Origin: Candidatus Bathyoplasma sp. NZ
GTDB lineage: Bacteria > Bacillota_I > Bacilli_A > MAG-NZ
Reading direction: 5' to 3'
Assembly: GCA_013332095.1 (NCBI GenBank)
Contig: JABENI010000007.1
Location: forward strand, 1-64,000
DNA length: 64,000 bases
Each line of letters begins with the position of its first letter. Within the stretch, counting starts at the first letter, position 1. A program made the position numbers and the translations under genes. The notes under the pieces were generated by a model. The model ran no database searches, had not been told where the DNA came from, and saw nothing but the letters and a program-made list of their open reading frames with translations. Shown here in pieces: positions 43,414 to 52,031 of this stretch.

Positions 43414-45255
43414 ATGAAAAAATTATTAAGTTTAATAGCAGTTTTAGTTTTAGCAGTGTCGTTAGTAGGTTGTAAATCATACGAATATGATCCAATATGG
43501 GAAAATGCTTCTTTAAGGGAGGCCTTAACGAAGTCAATTGATCGTGAGGCAATTGTTGAAGCATTAGGTGCTGGAGAGATTCCGGCAACTGGTATGGTAC
43601 CACCAGGATTTTTAGATAATAACGATAATGATTTTAAAGTAATTTCTGGTGATTATGGAATCGCTACTGATGATTCACAGTATGCTGAAGCAAAAAAATT
43701 ATTTGCTCAGGCAGCTACGGAATTAGGTTTAACTGAAAAACAATTAATAAAAAAATTAAACAAAAAAACTTATTTGTTCAATAATACTGATACACATAAG
43801 ACAGTAGCAGAATTAATTCAAAACATGTGGCAACAAAATTTAGGATTTACTATCAAAACAGAATATTCTGAATGGGCTACATTCCAAGATGTTCGTACTT
43901 CAGGTCAGTTTGACTTAGCACGTGGTGGATGGATAACAGATTTCATGGATCCGTCTGGATTATTAGGAATATTTGTTCCTAATAATAGTTACAATGATTC
44001 AGGATATGATAATCCTGCTTACACAGCTGCTATTGAGGAAGCAGGATCAGCAACAGATCCTGAAGTTCACTTTGCAAAATTATATGAAGCACATGCTATA
44101 CTAATGGCTGATGAGCCAATCATCCCACTTTTTCACTACACTAGTCAAGTATTGATAAAAGAAAAAGTAAAAGATTGGTCACGCTCAGTATTAGGAGCGA
44201 TAGATTTTTCGACTGCTGGGATTGAAGAATCTAGTGGTGAAACATCTAAAGTTATAAATTTTAATATTGGAGCTGACCCTAAAACACTAGACCCTGGATT
44301 GAATGGAGCTAGTGATGGTGGACATGTTATTAACAATACTTTTGAAGGTTTAGTGAGAGAAAAAGAAGGTGTGATATCTCCAGGTATGGCAGAAAGTTGG
44401 GATGTTTCTGAAGATGGACTAACTGTAACTTTTAATATTCGTGATGATGCAAAATGGTCTGATGGAACAGCGTTAACAGCAGATGACTTTGTATACTCGT
44501 GGTTAAGAGCTATGGATCCAAGAACAGCGTCAGAATACTCATGGATTTGGGAATATACTTACATTGAAGGAGCAAATGAATTTTTTAAATATGGACAAGA
44601 AGAGGATGAAAATTTTGATATCTTCGATGTAGCAAATTTAGAAACGTTAGAAACTTTAAAAGCAGCAGTAGGAATAGCATCAAAAGAAGATGGAAAAATT
44701 TTAGAAATTAACCTAACACAACCAAATAATTGGCTAATTTCTTTACTGTCTTTCTATCATTTCATGCCAGTTCCGGAAAGTATTGTATCTGATACAGATA
44801 AAGTAGGTGAAGAGGGATTCTGGGCAAAAAATGCTGCAGATGGATATGCAATTTCTAATGGGCCATACAAATTAACTGAATATACAGTTGGTGGTGGATT
44901 AAAATTAGAAAAAAATGAGCATTACTGGAATGCGGAAAATGTTGGTATAGATGTAATTAACGGTAGTTTTACTGATGAGACTAGTACAGCATACTCACAA
45001 TATAAAGCAGATGGATTAGATGTTATGGTTACTATTCCTCCAACAGAAATTCCAAATTTAATAGCAACTTCTGAGGAAATACATATATTTCCACTATTAG
45101 GAACGTATTATATTAACTTTGGTCTAAACAATCCTGATCGATCTGTGGTATATACTGGTGGAGCATCTACTGATGAAGAATCTACAGACGATGAATCTAC
45201 TGATGACGAATCTACAGACGATGAATCTACTGATGACGAATCTACAGATGAATAA
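43414..45255 (+). CDS. oppA: circularly permuted OppA-type peptide-binding lipoprotein
   Basis: 613 aa. Lipoprotein signal MKKLLSLIAVLVLAVSLVGC (Cys20). Residues 21-269 are the C-terminal half of an SBP_bac_5 protein (IWENASLREALTKSIDREAI, LARGGWITDFMDPSG, HAILMADEPIIPLFHY). After a linker (IEESSGETSK, 270-279) residues 280-578 are the N-terminal half (VINFNIGADPKTLDPG, LVREKEGVISPGMAESWDVS, ALTADDFVYSWLRAMDP, ISNGPYKLTEYTVGG), ending YYINFGLNNP, which would normally join to IWENASLREAL. Together they make one complete OppA of about 548 residues. Residues 584-613 are an acidic STDDE repeat tail. Ribosome site GGAGG. Last in the operon. Confidence 0.9.
   Translation: MKKLLSLIAVLVLAVSLVGCKSYEYDPIWENASLREALTKSIDREAIVEALGAGEIPATGMVPPGFLDNNDNDFKVISGDYGIATDDSQYAEAKKLFAQAATELGLTEKQLIKKLNKKTYLFNNTDTHKTVAELIQNMWQQNLGFTIKTEYSEWATFQDVRTSGQFDLARGGWITDFMDPSGLLGIFVPNNSYNDSGYDNPAYTAAIEEAGSATDPEVHFAKLYEAHAILMADEPIIPLFHYTSQVLIKEKVKDWSRSVLGAIDFSTAGIEESSGETSKVINFNIGADPKTLDPGLNGASDGGHVINNTFEGLVREKEGVISPGMAESWDVSEDGLTVTFNIRDDAKWSDGTALTADDFVYSWLRAMDPRTASEYSWIWEYTYIEGANEFFKYGQEEDENFDIFDVANLETLETLKAAVGIASKEDGKILEINLTQPNNWLISLLSFYHFMPVPESIVSDTDKVGEEGFWAKNAADGYAISNGPYKLTEYTVGGGLKLEKNEHYWNAENVGIDVINGSFTDETSTAYSQYKADGLDVMVTIPPTEIPNLIATSEEIHIFPLLGTYYINFGLNNPDRSVVYTGGASTDEESTDDESTDDESTDDESTDDESTDE
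45168..45252 (+). repeat. tandem repeat encoding the (STDDE)n tail
   Basis: Alternating 15-base units (GATGAATCTACAGAC and GATGAATCTACTGAC types), about five to six in a row, encode the Ser-Thr-Asp-Asp-Glu tail of the permuted OppA. Tandem repeats of this kind easily change length by slippage. Confidence 0.85.
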
Positions 45256-45266
45256 TAATTAAATGA

Positions 45267-45304
45267 ATAAGAGTTATTGATGAAAATCAATTTCTCTTTT
45301 TTTT
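45267..45304 (+). terminator. terminator of the second opp operon
   Basis: AAGAG..ATTGAT-gaaa-ATCAAT..CTCTT with small internal mismatches, followed by a run of T. It starts 12 bases after the oppA stop. Confidence 0.7.
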
Positions 45305-45361
45305 ATAGTAAAATTTGGGATAAAAGTTATTAAAGTACTCAAAATATTACAGGTGATCTGT

Positions 45362-45730
45362 ATGTTTATAATTTTATTAGTTTTATTTTATGTAAATCTT
45401 CATTTTTTTCAAAAAAGTTCAGAGGTATTTAACTATTTTGATATTAACAATTTCCATTTTAGCAATAGTGAATGGATTTTTTACACTGTTACAAGTTTAA
45501 TTTTATTAATCGTAGTATCGGTTTTAGTAGAAGACAGCTTATTTATTTTCTTTGTTAATCTTATTTATGTCTTTGTAATATTATTTTCTAAGACGGATAA
45601 TACGCTGTATGTGATGTTCGATATCATCGCTATTTCAGTAATTTATTTTCTACTTTTAGCAATTACAAATTTTACCAAAATCTTAGTAAAAAAAGTATTT
45701 AGAAAAAAAATCGAATATTTTTATAAATAA
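45362..45730 (+). CDS. hypothetical small membrane protein
   Basis: 122 aa with membrane segments at about residues 1-17, 43-62, 66-83 and 90-108 and a basic tail (KKVFRKKIEYFYK). No family is recognised. ATG 45362 follows AGGTGA; GTG 45353 lies within that site. It stands alone between the opp operon and the RNA/argS region. Confidence 0.5.
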   Translation: MFIILLVLFYVNLHFFQKSSEVFNYFDINNFHFSNSEWIFYTVTSLILLIVVSVLVEDSLFIFFVNLIYVFVILFSKTDNTLYVMFDIIAISVIYFLLLAITNFTKILVKKVFRKKIEYFYK

Positions 45731-45766
45731 TTTGTTTTATTGCGAAAAAGATGTTATAATGATAGT

Positions 45767-45963
45767 ACCAAAGAGTTGGATTTCAAGAGGGAACCGAACA
45801 TAATTATTACAAGAGTCGAGATTATACTTGTGTTGAAGACCTATTAATTTAGGGATCCTAATGGTAGTAGTAAGAGACGCTTAACTTTTAACCTAAAGTG
45901 GTTTAATTTGGGTCACTCTTTGGCAAAAATGAAAAATGCTATCAAATGAAAGCATTTTTTTTT
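45767..45963 (+). ncRNA. structured RNA candidate (6S-like architecture)
   Basis: A promoter (TTGTTT 45732-45737, 17-base spacer, TATAAT 45755-45760) precedes a stretch whose ends pair: CCAAAGAGT (45768-45776) with ACTCTTTGG (45915-45923). Inside are smaller stems such as ACAAG..CTTGT and TTAACC..GGTTTAA. A separate terminator AAATGCT / AGCATTT with a T run ends at 45963. Nothing is coded. About 195 bases with closing end-pairing recalls 6S RNA, but I cannot match a consensus; T-box, purine, SAM and similar motifs were looked for and not found. Confidence 0.5.
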
Positions 45964-46050
45964 GTGATTATAACTGATAAATCAAAAATCTATCCAAAAA
46001 ATAATAGTTAAAAATTTAATTAGAATCTTTAAATAAATAAAAAAAGATGT

Positions 46051-46165
46051 TATAATGAGGCGTGAGTTGATAATTATGACTATCCTTGAGTAAAAACTAT
46101 TGAATTAGAAAAATTCAAGCTACAAATAAAAAAAGCCTTTGGTTTAATTGTTTTTTTTTGGAAAT
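46051..46165 (+). promoter_or_regulatory. promoter and attenuator-like leader of argS
   Basis: A TATAAT at 46051-46056 sits in the same 16-base context (AAAGATGTTATAATGA) as the promoter of the upstream RNA. About 75 bases later AAAGCC-ttt-GGTTT is followed by a long T run (46149-46158), so a terminator may lie between promoter and argS. No T-box sequence is visible. How it would be switched is unknown. Confidence 0.4.
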
Positions 46166-46195
46166 ATAAATTAATAATAGGAAGAAATAGTAAAA

Positions 46196-47839
46196 ATGAA
46201 TATAAATAAAATTTTAACACAAATTAAATATGAATTCAAAAAAGTTGTAGTAGATTTAGAGTACGCCGATGATTCTTTTGAATGTGTCTTAGAAGAACCA
46301 AAAGACCGAAGTCATGGAGATTGGTCGACTAATACGGCGATGAGAATTGCGAAAACTGCTAAGATTAATCCACGTGTTTTAGCGAAACAAATAATTCAAA
46401 AAATTGACTTAGAACAACTAGCAGTAGAAAAACTAGAAATTGCTGGACCAGGATTTATCAATATTTTTTTGAAAAAAGATAATTACTACAAACTAATTAA
46501 TAATGTTATAAAAAGTGGAAAAAATTATGGAAATAGTAAGATAGGTAATAATAAAAAAGTTTTATTCGAATACGTTTCCGCTAATCCGACAGGATATTTA
46601 CACATCGGCCATGCTAGAGGTGGTGCATACGGAGACAGTTTATCGAATATTATGAGAAAGGCTGGTTATGATGTTCACCGAGAGTTTTATGTAAATGATG
46701 CCGGTAATCAAATAGATAATTTAGCAAAAAGTTTGGAAGTACGGTATTTAGAACAGTTAGGAATTGTTAAAGAAATGCCAAAAGATGGTTATTTTGGTAA
46801 AGAAATAATTGATTTAGCAAAAAAAATCGTCCTTAAATATCAAGATAAATATCTAGAGAATGGCAGTGAATTTTTTAAAGAATACGGATTGAGTTCACTA
46901 TTGAAGAACTTAAAACAACATTTGAAAGAGTACCGTGTGGAATTTGATCAGTGGTACCGAGAAAGAGATCTCTTCACCGACAATCTTGTCGATAAAGTAA
47001 TTTCTCAATTGAGAGATAAAAATTACACTTACAACTCCGAGGGAGCGGAATGGTTAAAAACAAGTCAATTTACTGATGAAAAAGACCGGGTTATTTATAC
47101 TAGTGATGGAAGAAATACTTACTTAGTACCAGACATTGCCTATCATCAATCTAAATTTGAGCGGGGATATGATATTTTAATAGATGTATTCGGAGCAGAT
47201 CATCACGGTTATATCGAAAGATTGAAATCATCGATGGAAATGTTAGGACACGATTCAAGTAAGCTAGAATTTGAAATTTTACAGATGGTTAAAGTCTACC
47301 AAAATGGTGAAGAAGTAAAGATGAGTAAAAGAAGTGGTAAAGCAATTGGCTTACAAGATTTAATTGAAGAAGTCGGTGTAGACCCAATAAGGTATTTTTT
47401 TGCTGCTAGAGCACTATCAAGCCCAATGGAGTTAGATTTAGACCTTGCACTTAGAAAGACTAATGAAAACCCTGTTTATTACGCTCAATATGCTCACGCA
47501 AGAATATGCAGTGTGTTAAAATTAGCCAACGAACAAGGAATTACGGATACCGAGGTTGAAGAGTATCGCCATTTAAATGAAAATGCTAATCAGATATTAA
47601 AACTTATCGGTAATTACCAACAAGTAATAGAAGAGTGTGCAATTAAAAGAATTCCTCATAAATTAACAAACTATATTCAGAATTTAGCGAGTGAATTTCA
47701 CAGTTATTATAATTTAGAAAAAATTTTAAGTAAAAATGAGTTAGAAACAAAAGAAAAGTTACAATTTATTAAAGCAGTAAAAATTGTTTTAAAAGATGCC
47801 TTGAACTTAATAGGTGTAAAAGAGAAAGACAAAATGTAA
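46196..47839 (+). CDS. argS: arginyl-tRNA synthetase
   Basis: Class I synthetase charging tRNA-Arg. N-terminal additional domain with DRSHGDWSTNTAMRIAK, the HIGH motif as FEYVSANPTGYLHIGHARGG (HIGH), the VYQNGEEVKMSKRSGKAIGL region with KMSKR, and a C-terminal DALR anticodon-binding domain (RYFFAARALSSPMELDLDLA and YYAQYAHARICSVL). 547 aa, full length. It is followed 12 bases later by the M42 peptidase. Confidence 0.96.
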   Translation: MNINKILTQIKYEFKKVVVDLEYADDSFECVLEEPKDRSHGDWSTNTAMRIAKTAKINPRVLAKQIIQKIDLEQLAVEKLEIAGPGFINIFLKKDNYYKLINNVIKSGKNYGNSKIGNNKKVLFEYVSANPTGYLHIGHARGGAYGDSLSNIMRKAGYDVHREFYVNDAGNQIDNLAKSLEVRYLEQLGIVKEMPKDGYFGKEIIDLAKKIVLKYQDKYLENGSEFFKEYGLSSLLKNLKQHLKEYRVEFDQWYRERDLFTDNLVDKVISQLRDKNYTYNSEGAEWLKTSQFTDEKDRVIYTSDGRNTYLVPDIAYHQSKFERGYDILIDVFGADHHGYIERLKSSMEMLGHDSSKLEFEILQMVKVYQNGEEVKMSKRSGKAIGLQDLIEEVGVDPIRYFFAARALSSPMELDLDLALRKTNENPVYYAQYAHARICSVLKLANEQGITDTEVEEYRHLNENANQILKLIGNYQQVIEECAIKRIPHKLTNYIQNLASEFHSYYNLEKILSKNELETKEKLQFIKAVKIVLKDALNLIGVKEKDKM

Positions 47840-47851
47840 GGATGGAAAAAA

Positions 47852-48910
47852 ATGAGTGTAAAACTATTAAAAGAGTTATCTGAATTGAATGGAGTTCCTG
47901 GTAATGAGAAACAAATAAAAGATTTTATGAAAAAAGAATTAGCCGATTACTCAGACAAAATATCATATGATAACATCGGTTCGATTATCTGTCAAAAAGG
48001 AACGATTGGTCCTAGAATAATGGTAGCTGCACATATGGATGAAATTGGTTTTATGGTAAGTAAAATAACTAAAGAGGGCTATTTGAAAGTTTTACCACTA
48101 GGTGGTTGGTGGAGCCAAGTTGTATTAGCGCAACAAGTAGTTATCACTACTGATGATTTAAAAGAATACCGCGGTGTAACTGGTTCTAAACCACCTCATG
48201 TTTTAACTGCTGAAGAGCGTAAAAAAATAGTTGAATTAAGCGATGTATTTATTGATATAGGAGTAAAAGATAAAGAAGCAGTAGAAAAATTAGGAATTAA
48301 AATAGGTGATATGGTAACCCCTTATATTGAATTTCTCGAACTTGCTGATAAAGATTATTTATTAGGAAAAGCTTGGGATGATCGAATAGGTGTAGCGGTT
48401 GCGATCGAAGCGATGAAAAAGTTGAAAAAAGAAAAACACGATAATGCACTGTATGCAGTGGGGACAGTCCAAGAAGAAGTTGGCTGCCGTGGAGCACAAA
48501 CTGCCTCAAACTTTGTTAAACCTGATATTGGATTAGCAATAGATGTTACGATTGCTGATGATATTCCGGCGGGAGATCAAGATTGTAAACTAGGTGAAGG
48601 ACCGGCACTATTAATTTACGATGGTGGAACAGTAGGTCATGGAGAACTGAGAAGACAAATTATTAAAATTGCTAAAAAAAATAAAATTAAATACCAACTT
48701 TCTTACTTAAAGAGCGGCTCAACTGATGCCTCAAAGATGCATTTATCTCATTCCGGTTGTCCGAGTATATCAATTGGAATTCCTTCAAGATACATTCATT
48801 CACACACCTCACTAATTCATAAACAAGACTATTTAGCTTGTATTGATTTAGTTGTGGAAATAGTTAAAGCGTTCAATCAAGAAATTGTAGACCAAATAAC
48901 AAATAATTAA
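47852..48910 (+). CDS. M42-family aminopeptidase
   Basis: Di-metal aminopeptidase of the glutamyl-aminopeptidase/TET family that trims peptides in the cytoplasm. Metal ligands and active site: AAHMDEIGFMV (His, Asp), GKAWDDRIGVAVAIE (Asp), TVQEEVGCRGA (catalytic Glu pair), DVTIADDIPAG and SRYIHSHTSLI (His). 352 aa, family-typical. Co-transcribed with argS; together with two opp systems it suits a peptide-using organism. Confidence 0.92.
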   Translation: MSVKLLKELSELNGVPGNEKQIKDFMKKELADYSDKISYDNIGSIICQKGTIGPRIMVAAHMDEIGFMVSKITKEGYLKVLPLGGWWSQVVLAQQVVITTDDLKEYRGVTGSKPPHVLTAEERKKIVELSDVFIDIGVKDKEAVEKLGIKIGDMVTPYIEFLELADKDYLLGKAWDDRIGVAVAIEAMKKLKKEKHDNALYAVGTVQEEVGCRGAQTASNFVKPDIGLAIDVTIADDIPAGDQDCKLGEGPALLIYDGGTVGHGELRRQIIKIAKKNKIKYQLSYLKSGSTDASKMHLSHSGCPSISIGIPSRYIHSHTSLIHKQDYLACIDLVVEIVKAFNQEIVDQITNN

Positions 48911-48931
48911 GCGAATTTATTCGCTTTTTTA
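48909..48931 (+). terminator. terminator after the M42 peptidase
   Basis: AAGCGAAT-tt-ATTCGCTT followed by a T run; it overlaps the stop codon of the peptidase gene. Confidence 0.85.
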
Positions 48932-48989
48932 CTTTGAAGATGTTACAGAAAACTTATTTGTGTTATAATGATAAAAAAGGAGGAAGAAA

Positions 48990-50351
48990 ATGAAAATTTT
49001 AATTAAAAATGCCAAAGCAATAATCACAATGAATAAAAACTTTGATGTTTTCCACGGCTATAATATTTTGATAGAGGACGAAAAAATAGTGGAAATTTCT
49101 AAAAATGACCACCCGGCAGATAAAGTTATCGATGCGAGTAAAATGTATGTTTATCCGGGATTAATTAATACCCATCACCACTTGTATCAAACTTTTTCTA
49201 GAAATATTCCTGATGTTCAAAATTTAGAATTATTTCCTTGGTTAAAATATCTATATGAAATGTGGAAAAACTTAGAAGACAATACTATTTACTACAGTTC
49301 ACTAGTAGGGATGTCCGACTTAGTTAAAAATGGTTGTACAACTGTTTTTGATCATCACTACGTATTTAGAAGTGATTCAGAATGCCATTTTATCGATGAA
49401 CAATTCAAAGCAGCAACAGATTTAGGAGTTAGATTCCACGCATCGCGAGGAAGTATGAACTTAGGAGTAGATGATGGTGGATTACCGCCGATGAGTGTAG
49501 TCCAAACAAAAGAACAAATTTTAGCTGATAGCGAAAGAGTTATTAAAAAATATCATGATCCTAGTAAGTACTCAATGAAACAAGTTGTCTTAGCCCCTTG
49601 TTCACCATTTAGTGTTACGGATGACTTAATGGCTGATAGCGCAGTATTAGCTAGAAAATATGGAGTTAGATTACATACTCATCTGTGTGAAACTATCGAT
49701 GAAGAAAATTACTGTCTCGAAAGAGTAGGATTAAGACCTTTAGCCTATATGGAAAAATTAGGATGGATTGGACCAGATGTCTGGTTTGCCCATGGTATTC
49801 ACTTTAATGATGATGAATTAAAATTATTAGCTAAAACTAAAACTGGAGTAGCTCATTGCCCTATTTCTAACCAAAAATTGTCTAGTGGAATTGCTAGAAT
49901 AAGTGAAATGTACAAGATGGATATACCAGTTGGATTAGCAGTAGATGGCAGTGCTAGTAACGATGGTTCCAACTTGCTAGAAGAACTTAGAAGTGCCTTT
50001 TTACTACAACGTTTAAAATACAGTAACGACTCAATGTCTTCAAAAGAATTATTAAAAGTTGCGACTGTTGGAGGAGCGAGAGTTTTAGGAAGAGATGATA
50101 TCGGTTCTTTAGAAGTTGATAAAGCAGCGGATTTATTTATGATTGATGTAGAAAAATTAGAATATATTGGGACCGATTTTGACCCAACTGCCGTTTTGAC
50201 TACTGTCGGTGTAAAACAACCAGTAGACTATACGATAATCAATGGTAAAGTAGTAGTAGAAAACGGTAAAATTTTGACTATTGATGAAAAAGAAATTTAT
50301 CAAAAAGCGATGAAATCATTCAAAGAATTTATCGGCAGATACGAAAAATAA
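48990..50351 (+). CDS. amidohydrolase, probable 8-oxoguanine/nucleobase deaminase
   Basis: 453 aa TIM-barrel metal hydrolase of the ATZ/TRZ/SsnA group. Metal ligands: GLINTHHHLYQTFSRN, RLHTHLCETIDEENYC, FAHGIHFNDDEL and the Asp in GLAVDGSASNDG. The THHHLYQT block with the HCPISNQKLSSGIA-like segment is typical of 8-oxoguanine deaminase and hydroxyatrazine-type enzymes, so deamination of an oxidised purine is the likely reaction; related substrates cannot be excluded. Ribosome site AAGGAGG. Its own promoter with TATAAT lies near 48964. Confidence 0.82.
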   Translation: MKILIKNAKAIITMNKNFDVFHGYNILIEDEKIVEISKNDHPADKVIDASKMYVYPGLINTHHHLYQTFSRNIPDVQNLELFPWLKYLYEMWKNLEDNTIYYSSLVGMSDLVKNGCTTVFDHHYVFRSDSECHFIDEQFKAATDLGVRFHASRGSMNLGVDDGGLPPMSVVQTKEQILADSERVIKKYHDPSKYSMKQVVLAPCSPFSVTDDLMADSAVLARKYGVRLHTHLCETIDEENYCLERVGLRPLAYMEKLGWIGPDVWFAHGIHFNDDELKLLAKTKTGVAHCPISNQKLSSGIARISEMYKMDIPVGLAVDGSASNDGSNLLEELRSAFLLQRLKYSNDSMSSKELLKVATVGGARVLGRDDIGSLEVDKAADLFMIDVEKLEYIGTDFDPTAVLTTVGVKQPVDYTIINGKVVVENGKILTIDEKEIYQKAMKSFKEFIGRYEK

Positions 50352-50364
50352 AAATATTAATAAA

Positions 50365-50397
50365 AAAAGTTTACTCCGTTTATAAGGGTAAACTTTT
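50365..50397. terminator. bidirectional terminator
   Basis: AAAGTTTAC and GTAAACTTT pair around a loop of about 12 bases with A and T tracts on both sides, between the convergent deaminase and reductase genes. Confidence 0.8.
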
Positions 50398-51036
50398 TTA
50401 TTTCAGTTTAACTAATTTATTGAATATTTTAGTAACTTTTGGCGTCGCCTGTAAGATTGCTCTATCTGCACCAATTTCCCTCATTTCAGTTCCTTCAATT
50501 AAAATTGTATCTATTTTTTTAACTCCTAAAAGTTTAAACAAATCGTTGATATAAGTAAGACCGTGGTTATTATATCTTTTATAAAATTTTGAATATTTGC
50601 CCCCACTTGATTGAATGTAAACTAAAGATTTATGTTTAAGTAACCCTTTTATTTTTCCATCAGTAACTTTTATCAGTTTATTATCTAGAACAATGCAATC
50701 TAAATAGTGTTTTAATTTATAAGGGAAGGAGATTCCCCACATCGGAGTAACAATAATATAAATATCGTGTAAAATAAATTCATCTGCTAAGTAATTTAAC
50801 CGCTTAATATCTTTTTTTTCTGCCTCATTGAGAGACTGATAATTTTCAGTTAAAGTTGCTCTTTTACTAAAATATCGATAATTTAATTCAGGTAAATATT
50901 CTTTCGATAAGTCTAAGTTAGTAATTTCAAACTCATCTAGCAATTGAATCAATTTTTGGGAAACTGTTTTAGCAGTTGAAAGTTCTTTCGGTTTAGCATC
51001 AACTGTTATCAGTAATATTTTTTTCACTTTAATCAC
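50398..51036 (-). CDS. azoR: FMN-dependent NADH-azoreductase (flavodoxin fold)
   Basis: 212 aa flavodoxin-like fold protein of the AzoR/NQO family: ILLITVDAKPKELSTAKTVSQ (phosphate-binding start, with the usual SP.....S changed to KPKELSTA), YIIVTPMWGISFPYKLKHYLDCI (PMWN-type motif), and YIQSSGGKYSKFY. Such enzymes reduce quinones and azo compounds with NADH. The physiological substrate is unknown. Monocistronic; ribosome site GTAGGTGAT. Confidence 0.82.
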   Translation of the reverse strand: MIKVKKILLITVDAKPKELSTAKTVSQKLIQLLDEFEITNLDLSKEYLPELNYRYFSKRATLTENYQSLNEAEKKDIKRLNYLADEFILHDIYIIVTPMWGISFPYKLKHYLDCIVLDNKLIKVTDGKIKGLLKHKSLVYIQSSGGKYSKFYKRYNNHGLTYINDLFKLLGVKKIDTILIEGTEMREIGADRAILQATPKVTKIFNKLVKLK

Positions 51037-51133
51037 CTACTATAACTTTTGTTTTTTAAGCCGAATTTATGAGTTCCATTATTTAACATCAATAGATATA
51101 TTAATTTGACAAATAATAATAATGGTGAAGAAA

Positions 51134-51997
51134 ATGAAAAAACTTATTATAATTGTTTTACTTAGTTATACTTCAATTGTAAATGTATCTGCAAAAGAAG
51201 AAAACGACATTGTAAATTTTTATGAACAAAATACAGAATTTACTGCTGGACTAATATACGGTATTTTACGATATGAAAAAAATACAGCTAAATTTAAAGA
51301 CAGTGACTGTGTTGATATTTGTATTGATGAAAAGGTATTTTTTAGTGATGAGTATTTAAACTTACCTAAAATAGGAATAGATGCTCGTGGTGATGGACTA
51401 GACATTGAAGATTACGATGATTTATTGCTTAGTTTATTGAATCATTTAGATGGAGATATCGAAAATAATTTAAAAGAGTATTACGGATTAAAAGGTTATG
51501 ATATTATTAAAACTATTGAAAAAATATACAATGAATATCCTAACGATGATTTATTAGTTAGACAATTTCCGATACCTAAAAGGCACCGAGGTGATTACCA
51601 AAATGCCTATGGAACTAAAAGAAGTTATAAAAGAAATAGAAGTCATGAGGGAATAGATATATTCGCTTATACTAGTACACCTGTTGTGGCTACTTCTTAT
51701 GGAGTAGTTGAAAAAATGGGTTGGAACGAGTTAGGTGGATATCGGATAGGTATCAGAGATTTACACAATACTTATCAGTATTATGCTCATCTTAACTCCT
51801 TTAGTAAAAATTTAAAAGTAGGAGATGTGGTCAAAGTAGGAGAAGTAATTGGTTATGTAGGTTCAACAGGTTACGGAAAAGAAGGAACAAGAGGGAAATT
51901 TCCACCGCATTTACATTTCGGCTTATATAAGTATGATGGCAAAAAAGAATGGGCCTTTAATCCTTATCACCATTTACGCAATTGGGAAAAAAAATAA
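51134..51997 (+). CDS. lytH: LytH-like M23 L-Ala-D-Glu endopeptidase of sporulation
   Basis: Signal peptide at residues 1-21 (LIIIVLLSYTSIVNVSA). A linker domain is followed by an M23 peptidase domain: RSHEGIDIFAYTSTPVVATS (first zinc His and Asp), VEKMGWNELGGYRIGIRDLHN, YQYYAHLNSFSKNLKVGDVV and FPPHLHFGLYKY (HLH). The GGYRIGIRDLHNTYQYYAHL pattern is very close to Bacillus LytH, which trims cortex stem peptides late in sporulation under sigma-K. ATG 51134 follows GGTGAAG. Stand-alone gene. Confidence 0.82.
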   Translation: MKKLIIIVLLSYTSIVNVSAKEENDIVNFYEQNTEFTAGLIYGILRYEKNTAKFKDSDCVDICIDEKVFFSDEYLNLPKIGIDARGDGLDIEDYDDLLLSLLNHLDGDIENNLKEYYGLKGYDIIKTIEKIYNEYPNDDLLVRQFPIPKRHRGDYQNAYGTKRSYKRNRSHEGIDIFAYTSTPVVATSYGVVEKMGWNELGGYRIGIRDLHNTYQYYAHLNSFSKNLKVGDVVKVGEVIGYVGSTGYGKEGTRGKFPPHLHFGLYKYDGKKEWAFNPYHHLRNWEKK

Positions 51998-52000
51998 AAA

Positions 52001-52028
52001 AAACTCACTTATATTTAGGTGAGTTTTT
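52001..52028. terminator. bidirectional terminator
   Basis: AAACTCACTT pairs with AGGTGAGTTT around a 6-base loop, with A and T tracts on the outside. It serves both the LytH-like gene and the convergent ABC-F gene. Confidence 0.85.
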
Positions 52029-52031
52029 TTA

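Noticed and set aside
39924-43603. Several minus-strand frames of 60-100 residues inside the second opp operon
   Set aside because: They are shadows of well-supported genes and have no ribosome sites or family similarity.
45168-45252. CRISPR array
   Set aside because: Fifteen-base units without spacers that encode an in-frame STDDE tail.
45767-45963. T-box riboswitch in front of argS
   Set aside because: No GGNACCGCG-type T-box bulge and no Stem I signature could be found; the stretch has its own terminator well before argS.
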